DNA from: Gemmatimonadota bacterium
Lineage (GTDB): Bacteria; Gemmatimonadota; Gemmatimonadetes; Gemmatimonadales; Gemmatimonadaceae
Length of the DNA: 6,098 nt
Direction of reading: 5' to 3'
Assembly (NCBI GenBank): GCA_003142495.1
Contig: PLMM01000144.1
Coordinates: 1-6,098 of the forward strand
This document shows positions 1-6,098 of the stretch, one piece after another. Numbering within the stretch: the stretch's first letter is position 1; every line of letters starts with the position of its first letter. A program made the translations under genes and the position numbers. Below the pieces are notes generated by a model. It saw only the letters and a program-made list of their open reading frames with translations, did no database searches and was not told the origin of the DNA.

Positions 1-816
1 CGCAGCGATCCCGATACGCCCCGAGTCGAGCGTGCGCATGAAGTTGGTGAAGCCCAACCCCTCGTCGCCGAGCAGATTCTCCGCCGGCACCTCCACGTCC
101 TGGAAGAGCAGTTCGCGCGTGTCCGACGCGCGCCAGCCGAGCTTGTCCTCCTTCTTCCCTGCACGGAAGCCGGGCATGGGCGTGAGCGACGCGTCGTGGC
201 CGATGCCGAATTCAGCGGCCGCGCGGAGGTCGCAAGTCTCCTTCGTGAGGATGAACGAGCTGATCCCTTTGCTTCCCGCGCCCGGATCGGTGACGGCCGT
301 GACGACGAAGATCTCGCCGATCCCCGCGTGCGTGATGAAGCGCTTCGATCCGTTGAGCACGTAGCCTCCACCCTTCTTCACCGCGGTCGTGCGCGTGCCG
401 CCCGCGTCGCTCCCCGCGCTCTCCTCGGTGAGTCCGAAGCCGCCGAGCACGCGACCGGATGCGAGCGGCGGCACGAAGCGCTCGCGCTGCGCGTCGGTGC
501 CGAAGTTCACGATCGGCGAGGTGCCGAGCGTGGTGTGTGCCGAGATCGTGATCGAGTGCGACGCGTCCACCTTCGCGAGCTCGTGGATCGCGATGATGAA
601 CGACATCAGGTCGCGCCCGGAGCCGCCGATCGACTTGGGCCACGGAATGCCGAGCAGCCCGAGATCGGCCATCTGCTTGACGGTCTTCCATGGGAACGTC
701 GCGTCGGCATCGTGCCGCCGCGCCACCGGCGCGACGACCTCGCGCGCGAACTCGCGCACCTCGGCACGGAAGCATTCGTGCTCTTTCGCGAAGTAGGGAA
801 GATTGCGGGGTGTCAT
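1..816 (-). CDS. Acyl-CoA dehydrogenase, N-terminal 272 residues (3' end cut by window edge)
   Basis: This is a flavoprotein of the acyl-CoA dehydrogenase family. Such enzymes introduce the alpha-beta double bond into acyl-CoA thioesters in fatty-acid or branched-chain amino-acid breakdown and pass electrons to electron-transfer flavoprotein in the cytosol. The frame stays open from an ATG at 816 to base 1. The N-terminal helical domain covers about residues 8-120. The family signature GLTEESAGSDAGG is at 128-140. The segment GSKRFITHAG at 156-165 is the flavin-contact loop, usually written with W-I-T/S-N, so Trp is replaced by Phe and Asn by His. KKEDKLGWRASDTRELLF at 221-238 is typical of the middle beta-domain. 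Residues 265-272 (SGRIGIAA) begin the C-terminal helical domain. The catalytic glutamate, normally near residue 360-370, lies outside the window, so activity and substrate class cannot be judged. The ATG overlaps the recQ stop as ATGA and has its own GGAGG. The family call is very secure; the chain-length specificity is unknown. Confidence 0.96.
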   Translation of the reverse strand, partial: MTPRNLPYFAKEHECFRAEVREFAREVVAPVARRHDADATFPWKTVKQMADLGLLGIPWPKSIGGSGRDLMSFIIAIHELAKVDASHSITISAHTTLGTSPIVNFGTDAQRERFVPPLASGRVLGGFGLTEESAGSDAGGTRTTAVKKGGGYVLNGSKRFITHAGIGEIFVVTAVTDPGAGSKGISSFILTKETCDLRAAAEFGIGHDASLTPMPGFRAGKKEDKLGWRASDTRELLFQDVEVPAENLLGDEGLGFTNFMRTLDSGRIGIAA

Positions 817-2945
817 GCTGCCTCCGTGTCGTCTGACTCGCGGATCACGGCCAGAATCTTCTCGCCGTAGCGCTCGAGCTTCGTTGGTCCGACACCGCGC
901 ACGCCGCTCAATGCATCGAGCGACACGGGGCGCCGCACTGCCATTTCCACAAGCGTGCGATCCGGAAAGATCACGTACGCGGGTACCTTCGCCGCGCGCG
1001 CGAGCGTCGTGCGGAGCTCGCGCAGCGCGGCGACGAGCGCCGGCTGTGCTGCGGATAGTTCGATGTCCGTGGAACTATCCACCGCACTCTCGTTGCGAAC
1101 AGTACGCGCCACACCACGAGTCGCGCCACCCGCCACGCCGCGCCGCTTGCGCGGAGCAGCGGCGCGCGCGGCCGGCGCCTCTTTCTCGTGTGTGCCGAGG
1201 CAGATGTCGCACCCCGTGCACGAGCCGCTCGCAGCGGGATCGCCGAAATAGCGGAGCAGAAAGCCGCGCCGGCATCCGGTGGTATACGAGTACTTCTGCA
1301 TCGCGTCGAGCTTCCCCATGTCGCCGGCCCGCCTGCGGTCGAGCTGCTCCCAGCTGATGCGGAGCGCGGAGAACGGGCGCCGCACATCGGGAATGCGGAG
1401 GCCGCCGCCGCTGCGCTCCCACACGACGAACTGGCGTTCCTGCAGCGAGTCGAGCAGCGCGGCTATTCCTTGAGGGCCGCCGAGCCCAGGCGCGAAGGCG
1501 TTGGGATCGACGGTGATGCCGTCGTAGCTGCTCGCTCCACCCACGCGCCAGATCGCGCGCAGCAAATCCCGCTCGGCCTCGAAGCCCTCGCCGAGCTCCG
1601 TCTTGATGCGGAGCGGCGTGGCGAGGAGACGAACGAAGAGTTGCGTCGCGCTCGCGAGCTCGTTGACGACGGAGCCCGACTGCACGAGGATGCGAAGCGC
1701 TGATTCCACCTCTCGCTCCTTCAGCTGTCCGCGGGCGGCGGACGAGATGTCTGCCGCCGTGAGTTTCGCGAGGCCATTTCCATCCGCGGCCTTCTGTATG
1801 TCATTGTATACCCGCTCCACGAGGGCCCGGTCCGGGTGCGCGGTCTTGATAAAGAACTCGTGCGTGAAGCGATCGGAAAAGGCGTGTAACAGAACGCACA
1901 CAGAAGGAAGGCCGTCGCGTCCCGCGCGCCCCGCTTCCTGGTAGTAGGCCTCGAGCGTGCCCGGCATCGCGTGGTGGATGACGAGGCGCACATTCGGCTT
2001 GTCGATGCCCATGCCGAAGGCGTTCGTCGCGACGATCGCGCGCACGTCATCGCGCATGAAGGCGTCCTGCACGTCGCGGCGATGCTCGTCGTCGAGGCCG
2101 GCGTGGTAGCCGACGGCCGGGATGCGCGCGCGCTCGAGCACCTGCGTGATGCGCTCGACCGCCTTGCGCGTGGAGGCGTACACCACCGCGAGCCCCGGCT
2201 GCGCCTTGAGCGCCGCGATCAGCGCCTCATCCTTGTCGGCCTCCGTGCGCGTGCGCACGACCGAGTACGAGAGATTCTTGCGATCGAATCCCGTGACGAT
2301 CGTCTCCGCCTTGTCGAGCTGAAGCTGCTTGATGATGTCCGTGCGCACATCGCCCGTGGCCGTCGCGGTGAGGGCGATCGTCGGCGGCATGCCGAGCCGC
2401 TCGCGCACGGAGCGAATGCGCAGATAGCTCGGGCGGAAGTCGTGCCCCCACTCGCTGATGCAGTGCGCCTCGTCCACTGCCAGCAGCGAGACGCCGATCG
2501 CGCGCAGCCGCTCCGCAGTGGTGCCCGCATCGAAGCGCTCGGGCGCCACGTAAAGGAGCTTCACCTCGCCCCGCTCCGCTCGCGCCAGCCTGCTCGCCAC
2601 CTCGGCGCCCGACAGCGACGAGTTGATGAACGTCGCCGGAAGGTTGCGCGCGGCGAGCGCGTCAACCTGATCTTTCATCAGCGAGATGAGCGGCGAGATC
2701 ACGACCGTGAGCCCGGGGAGCATCAGCGCGGGCACCTGGAAGCAGAGCGACTTGCCGCCGCCAGTCGGGAGAATGACGAGCGTGTCGCGCCCCTCGAGCA
2801 CCGCCTGGACGGCGCGCTCCTGTCCGGGGCGGAACGCGGGGTAGCCGAAGTGCGTGCGAAGGATCTCGCGCGCGTCGTCGATGGTGTGCGTGGCGGTCAT
2901 CGGCGAAGCGTGCGGGCTGGTGTCGCGTGAAGGCTCATCGATCAC
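813..2945 (-). CDS. recQ: RecQ family ATP-dependent 3'-5' DNA helicase
   Basis: This superfamily 2 helicase unwinds DNA in recombination and replication-fork repair. The motifs, numbered from the GTG start, are: motif 0 FRPGQE 38-43, Walker A PTGGGKS 60-66, SPLISLMKDQ 84-93, DEAH 158-161, the RecQ aromatic-rich loop SEWGHDFRPSY 164-174, TATAT 193-197, ATNAFGMGIDKP 306-317 and QEAGRAGRDG 336-345. A four-cysteine zinc site follows at C558, C576, C579 and C582. A basic, Ala/Arg-rich linker covers about 588-625. An HRDC domain fills about 630-705, including GVRGVGPTKLERYG. At 710 residues it is longer than E. coli RecQ (about 609). Some 210 residues separate the last helicase motif from the first zinc cysteine, against about 50 in E. 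coli. The stretch before the zinc site therefore probably holds the winged-helix part. The start at 2945 is GTG, 15 bases after the U32 stop. An in-frame ATG at 2900 (residue 16) places motif 0 where E. coli RecQ has it and may be the true start. Neither has a clear ribosome site. All catalytic motifs are intact. Confidence 0.97.
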   Translation of the reverse strand: MIDEPSRDTSPHASPMTATHTIDDAREILRTHFGYPAFRPGQERAVQAVLEGRDTLVILPTGGGKSLCFQVPALMLPGLTVVISPLISLMKDQVDALAARNLPATFINSSLSGAEVASRLARAERGEVKLLYVAPERFDAGTTAERLRAIGVSLLAVDEAHCISEWGHDFRPSYLRIRSVRERLGMPPTIALTATATGDVRTDIIKQLQLDKAETIVTGFDRKNLSYSVVRTRTEADKDEALIAALKAQPGLAVVYASTRKAVERITQVLERARIPAVGYHAGLDDEHRRDVQDAFMRDDVRAIVATNAFGMGIDKPNVRLVIHHAMPGTLEAYYQEAGRAGRDGLPSVCVLLHAFSDRFTHEFFIKTAHPDRALVERVYNDIQKAADGNGLAKLTAADISSAARGQLKEREVESALRILVQSGSVVNELASATQLFVRLLATPLRIKTELGEGFEAERDLLRAIWRVGGASSYDGITVDPNAFAPGLGGPQGIAALLDSLQERQFVVWERSGGGLRIPDVRRPFSALRISWEQLDRRRAGDMGKLDAMQKYSYTTGCRRGFLLRYFGDPAASGSCTGCDICLGTHEKEAPAARAAAPRKRRGVAGGATRGVARTVRNESAVDSSTDIELSAAQPALVAALRELRTTLARAAKVPAYVIFPDRTLVEMAVRRPVSLDALSGVRGVGPTKLERYGEKILAVIRESDDTEAA
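821..825 (-). promoter_or_regulatory. Shine-Dalgarno site for the acyl-CoA dehydrogenase
   Basis: On the minus strand GGAGG stands four bases before the ATG at 816 and lies inside the last codons of recQ. It is the only clear Shine-Dalgarno match before any of the three start codons in the window. It supports this start and suggests that ribosomes can reinitiate or bind anew at the ATGA junction. Confidence 0.7.
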
Positions 2946-2960
2946 CCGCGCAGCGAATCG

Positions 2961-5495
2961 TCAAACGGCGCGCGCGAAGTGCCCGCGCGTGAATTGCGAT
3001 CCGACGAGCTCGCGCACCGCGGCGACGTTCGGCGTGACGCCGATGGTGAGTGCGTCGAGCGCGTCGCGATAGCGCGCCGTGATCTCGGCGACCGGATCGC
3101 CCGGCACGTTGAACAGCATCCGATATGCGCGAATGCCCGTGCTCCAGAGTCGCGGAAGAAACTCCGAGCCCTCGATCGGACGCGAGTGCAGGAGCCGATT
3201 GCGGCACGCGGAATCCGTCGCGACCGCGAAGGTGTAGCCCGCGGGATCGGTGATCTGCACGAGCGGATGATCGCGCACACAGAGATCGCGGCAGGAGCCC
3301 GGCACGCGATCGTACGCGGCCGAGAGCACGCAGTGCTCGATGGTCATCCCCTCGGGGCGGCCGTAGATCAGCGTGTCGAAGCCGAGCCCGTGGCGCGGCG
3401 CCGTCACGCCGGCGATCTCGTCGCCGGTGAGCTCCACCGAGAGCACGAGCCGCGAAGCGCCGAGCGCGAACATCTCATCCGCCGTGTGCTGGTTGAACAC
3501 GTTGAGCGCGTAGTCGCCAACGACGTCCCTTCCCTCGCGCGCGAGCTCGGCCATCAAGCCGAGGTGCCCTGTGAGCATCGGCGTGCCGAGCGCGAGCCAC
3601 TTGTCGAGATGACGTCGCTCTTCGGGGCGGACGATCGTCGGCGTGCGCAGGCGGAAGGCTATTCCGCGGGCGGCCATCGCGGCAGCGAGCGCGGCGACGC
3701 GCGTAACTGTCGGAAGCGGATGGCGGAGAAAGGGGTCGAGGGCGATCTCGGTGGCGCCCGCATCGGCGGCGGAGTACGCGTCCTCGAGGCGGCAGACGTC
3801 GGCGGCGAGCACGAACGGAGGCGCGCCCGGGGGCGCGAACGCCGAGTGCACGGCATCCTCGAGAGCCGCGCGATTGCCCGCGCGCCAACTGGAATCGTCC
3901 GTCGCCACCGCCGCTTCGATGCTCGCCGCGCGCTCCGCGCGCTCCGCCTGCTGCGCCCAATCGCGCCGCACCATCAGCTGCTCGATCGCGCGCTGCCGAA
4001 GCCCGTTCAATTCGCTCACCGGGATGAACAGTCCGCTCGCGAGCGCCTGATCGTCGACGGTGCCGAGCACGAACGGGGTCTCCCCCATGCGACCGAGCTG
4101 CTCGCGGAGCTGCGCCTGGTCGAGCGCGCGCTTGTTTGCCGGTGCCAGCTGAATCTCCGTTCTGACATCAACGACTTCGGCATCCGCGCTGAACAGCAGC
4201 TTGAGCGGCGAGCCCGCCGAGCCGAAGGCGCGTACGTCGACGCGCGTCTTGCGACCGCGCGCCGGCGCGGCGAGCGACGCGAAGCTCTCGCGTGCGCGGG
4301 CGAGCAGCGCCGCGTGCGACGTGCGCACGACGCGCCACCCATTCGGCACCGGCATGCGCGCGTCGACGACCTGGCGCGCGACGCCGTTCGAGGTCGAGAG
4401 CGTGCGCACGGAAGAGATCGAGAATCCCGTCACGCTCCCCGCCTCGCCCGTTGGCGGCTCGAGCGCGATTCCATCACCCACTTCGAGCGGCGTTTGCAGC
4501 TCCACGAACAGTCCGCCGCGCGCCCATCCGGTCACCACGCCGATGTCGACGCCGCGATTGTCAGGCTGGTCGCGCGTGATGTAGTCGCGCCCCGCGCGCC
4601 CGCCGTACATTCCGCCGGTGAAGCCGCGGCTGAAGATCTGCACGAGATCGCCGGTGTGCGCGAGCGGCTGCACATGCTCGCCCTTCGCGACCTGGTCGAG
4701 AAAGGTGCGATAGCTCTTCGTCACCGTTGCGACGTACTCGGGCTTCTTCTTGCGCCCCTCTACCTTGATCGTGCGAATCCCCGCCTCCGCGAGCTCCTCG
4801 AGATGCGCGTGCGCCGCGAGATCGCGCGCCGAGATGAGGAAGCCCGTGTCGAGCGTCTCACCCGTAGTGCTGTTCGTGAGCGAGTAGTCCTTGCGGCACG
4901 ACTGCGCGCACGAGCCACGGTTCGCGCTGCGCTCGGAGATCATCCCCGACATGTAGCACTGGCCGGAGTACGAGATGCAGAGCGCGCCGTGCACGAACGA
5001 CTCGAGCGAGAGCCCGGGCACGGCGGAGCGGATGGCGCGGATGTCGCTCAGCGTGTTCTCGCGCGCGAGCACGACGCGCTGCACGCCGAGCTTCTCGAGC
5101 ACCGCCGCGCCGGCGCCGTCGTGCACCGTCATCTGCGTCGAGCCGTGGATCTCGAGCCCGGGATACACTCGGCGAATGAGGCGCACGAGGCCAATGTCCT
5201 GAACGATCACCGCGTCTATTCCGCGGTCGATGCACTCGCCCAGCAGCGTGAGCGCGTCTTCGAGCTCCGCGGGCTTGATGAGCGTGTTGAGCGTCAGGTA
5301 CACGCGCGCGCCACGCGAGTGCGCGAGGCGGCACGCCTGGTCGAGCTCGTCGAGGGTGAGCTGCGCGCCATCGTCGCGCGCATTGAGACGCTCGGCTCCG
5401 AGGTAGATGGCGTCGGCGCCGTTGGCGATTGCTGCCCGTGCGGCATCGAGCGAGCCGGCGGGCGAGAGAAGCTCGGGGATGGGGCGCGAAGGCAT
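2961..5495 (-). CDS. Peptidase U32 family protein, RlhA-type, two-part long form
   Basis: The protein has 844 residues. Despite the family name, characterised U32 members such as E. coli RlhA (23S rRNA C2501 hydroxylation) and TrhP (tRNA U34 hydroxylation) act in RNA modification and depend on prephenate and iron-sulfur supply. UbiU/UbiV act in ubiquinone synthesis. Here PELLSPAGS at 7-15 opens the first barrel. The U32 signature runs from E165 to S183 (E-S-F-x2-G-A-L-C-x4-G-x-C-x-M-S). The cysteines C173, C180, C196 and C200 fit the known iron-sulfur ligand set. NRGSCAQSCRKDY at 192-204 is closer to the RlhA type than to TrhP. A DUF3656-like region covers about 390-510, followed by an Ala/Glu/Arg-rich, possibly helical linker. 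Residues 556-815 form a second barrel-like half with another cysteine set, C722, C735, C739 and C764. RlhA of E. coli is about 650 residues, so this is a longer form of the kind seen in Bacillota and Bacteroidota. The ATG start sits six residues before the conserved block and lacks a clear Shine-Dalgarno. The family is certain; rRNA hydroxylation as the role is inferred. Confidence 0.93.
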   Translation of the reverse strand: MPSRPIPELLSPAGSLDAARAAIANGADAIYLGAERLNARDDGAQLTLDELDQACRLAHSRGARVYLTLNTLIKPAELEDALTLLGECIDRGIDAVIVQDIGLVRLIRRVYPGLEIHGSTQMTVHDGAGAAVLEKLGVQRVVLARENTLSDIRAIRSAVPGLSLESFVHGALCISYSGQCYMSGMISERSANRGSCAQSCRKDYSLTNSTTGETLDTGFLISARDLAAHAHLEELAEAGIRTIKVEGRKKKPEYVATVTKSYRTFLDQVAKGEHVQPLAHTGDLVQIFSRGFTGGMYGGRAGRDYITRDQPDNRGVDIGVVTGWARGGLFVELQTPLEVGDGIALEPPTGEAGSVTGFSISSVRTLSTSNGVARQVVDARMPVPNGWRVVRTSHAALLARARESFASLAAPARGRKTRVDVRAFGSAGSPLKLLFSADAEVVDVRTEIQLAPANKRALDQAQLREQLGRMGETPFVLGTVDDQALASGLFIPVSELNGLRQRAIEQLMVRRDWAQQAERAERAASIEAAVATDDSSWRAGNRAALEDAVHSAFAPPGAPPFVLAADVCRLEDAYSAADAGATEIALDPFLRHPLPTVTRVAALAAAMAARGIAFRLRTPTIVRPEERRHLDKWLALGTPMLTGHLGLMAELAREGRDVVGDYALNVFNQHTADEMFALGASRLVLSVELTGDEIAGVTAPRHGLGFDTLIYGRPEGMTIEHCVLSAAYDRVPGSCRDLCVRDHPLVQITDPAGYTFAVATDSACRNRLLHSRPIEGSEFLPRLWSTGIRAYRMLFNVPGDPVAEITARYRDALDALTIGVTPNVAAVRELVGSQFTRGHFARAV

Positions 5496-5541
5496 CTTAA
5501 TGCGAAAGCTAGTGCCTTGTTGCCCCTAATCCCACGCCGAG

Positions 5542-6098
5542 CTAGGCGGCCGAGAGATCCCTCAAGACGTCTCCGACCGCGCCGTGGCGCAGCCGCTTGA
5601 GCGCACGATCGCGCAACTGCCGAACGCGCTCGCGCGTGACGCCGAGCATCTTCCCGATCTCATCGAGCGTGTGCTCGCGATCTTCCTCGAGCCCGAAGTA
5701 GAGGCGGAGAATTTTGGCATCGCGAGCCGGAAGCGTGAGAAGGGCGCGCTCCACTTCGTGCGTCTTGAATTGATCGAGGATCTGCCCTTCCGTACTTGTG
5801 CCCTCCTCCACCGAGAAGCGCTCGATGAGCGCACGATCGGAATCCTTCCCGATCGATGCATCGAGACGAACATCGGAGGCATTCAGCGATGCGAGCGCGC
5901 CGACGATCTCGGTGGAGATGCCGGTGACGTGCGCGATCTCGCGCGGCGTGGGCTCGCGCGTGAGCTTCTCGCGCAGCATCGCGATCGCCTTGATCACGCG
6001 AGAGAGATCGGCGGTGCGATTGAGGGGGACGCGGACCGTGCGTCCCTGTCGCGCGAGGGCCGCGAGGATGGCCTGGCGAATCCACCAGACGGCGTACG
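5542..6098 (-). CDS. Sigma-70 family RNA polymerase sigma factor, RpoD-like, C-terminal 184 residues (5' end outside window)
   Basis: This sigma subunit directs RNA polymerase to promoters. The frame is open to the right edge and the start lies beyond it. Numbered from the first complete codon (base 6096), residues 1-10 (YAVWWIRQAI) are region 2.4, which melts and reads the -10 element. Y1, W4, W5 and Q8 match the key aromatic and Gln residues of sigma-70, while the position of its T440 is Leu. RVPLNR at 22-27 leads into region 3 (about 28-75, containing REPTPREIAHVTG). Residues 76-103 are region 3.2. Region 4 spans about 104-172, with the -35 helix-turn-helix at 143-169 (TLDEIGKMLGVTRERVRQL). 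A GTG at 5997 is only an internal Val, because conserved region 2.4 continues upstream in frame. The stop is TAG at 5542-5544, and 46 bases follow before the U32 gene with no hairpin or clear promoter. It is RpoD-like (group 1 or 2). Whether it is the primary factor cannot be decided without the N-terminus. Confidence 0.95.
   Translation of the reverse strand, partial: YAVWWIRQAILAALARQGRTVRVPLNRTADLSRVIKAIAMLREKLTREPTPREIAHVTGISTEIVGALASLNASDVRLDASIGKDSDRALIERFSVEEGTSTEGQILDQFKTHEVERALLTLPARDAKILRLYFGLEEDREHTLDEIGKMLGVTRERVRQLRDRALKRLRHGAVGDVLRDLSAA

Noticed and set aside
196..870. A plus-strand open frame of 224 codons over the dehydrogenase and the recQ end
   Set aside because: It has charged, low-complexity composition and crosses a gene junction. 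The minus strand carries the acyl-CoA dehydrogenase signature here.
1971..2930. A plus-strand open frame of 319 codons opposite recQ
   Set aside because: The product is Arg-, Asp- and His-rich without motifs, and the opposite strand encodes all the RecQ helicase motifs in this span.
2946..2960. Possible terminator or promoter between the U32 gene and recQ
   Set aside because: Fifteen GC-rich bases with no inverted repeat and no T-run; too short for a promoter.
2961..5495. U32 protein as a secreted protease or collagenase virulence factor
   Set aside because: There is no signal peptide and the conserved residues are iron-sulfur-type cysteines. Characterised relatives act in RNA hydroxylation or ubiquinone synthesis, so the peptidase label is historical.
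813..5495. RecQ plus U32 as a novel defence cassette
   Set aside because: There is no nuclease, toxin, sensor or mobile-element context. RecQ has a complete housekeeping layout with HRDC, and base composition is uniform with the neighbours.
2979..5600. An open frame of 873 codons on the plus strand, longer than the U32 gene it lies opposite
   Set aside because: Its product is dominated by Arg, Ala, Glu and His with no domain or motif, which is typical of an antisense shadow in high-GC DNA. The minus strand carries the conserved U32 signature and cysteines over the same bases.
5542..5997. A complete short sigma-like gene starting at the GTG at 5997
   Set aside because: The frame continues upstream to the window edge and encodes conserved region 2.4 (YAVWWIRQAI), so the GTG is an internal valine codon of a longer sigma factor.

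Overview
The window is high-GC DNA, about two thirds G+C by eye. It is almost entirely coding, with every gene on the minus strand. In transcription order, from high to low coordinates, it holds the C-terminal part of a sigma-70 factor (5542 to the right edge), a long peptidase U32 / RlhA-type protein (2961-5495), a RecQ DNA helicase (813-2945) and the N-terminal part of an acyl-CoA dehydrogenase (left edge to 816). The gaps are 46 bp, 15 bp and a 4-base ATGA overlap, so the last three genes look co-transcribed and all four may be. I see no hairpin terminator in either gap.

The source is a free-living, high-GC Gram-negative-type bacterium. The sigma factor reads YAVWWIRQAI with PLNR downstream, as in the short primary-type sigma factors of Bacteroidota and Gemmatimonadota. 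RecQ has the domain order I associate with Bacteroidota-like proteins, and the G+C is high. Together these suggest Gemmatimonadota or a related lineage. This is inference from protein character, not a database match.

The functions are housekeeping: promoter recognition, probable RNA hydroxylation by a U32 enzyme, DNA repair by RecQ, and acyl-CoA oxidation. They do not form one pathway. The compact spacing suggests a shared transcript rather than a dedicated system. The acyl-CoA dehydrogenase is the exception in its expression signal: it has a clear Shine-Dalgarno (GGAGG) inside the 3' end of recQ and its start overlaps the recQ stop, which suggests translational coupling.

I found no tRNA, rRNA, mobile element, CRISPR array, integration scar or phage gene, and no convincing new defence or other system. 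The points most worth a second look are architectural: the zinc-cysteine motif of RecQ lies after, not before, a region of about 210 residues, and the U32 protein carries a second half with its own four-cysteine set.
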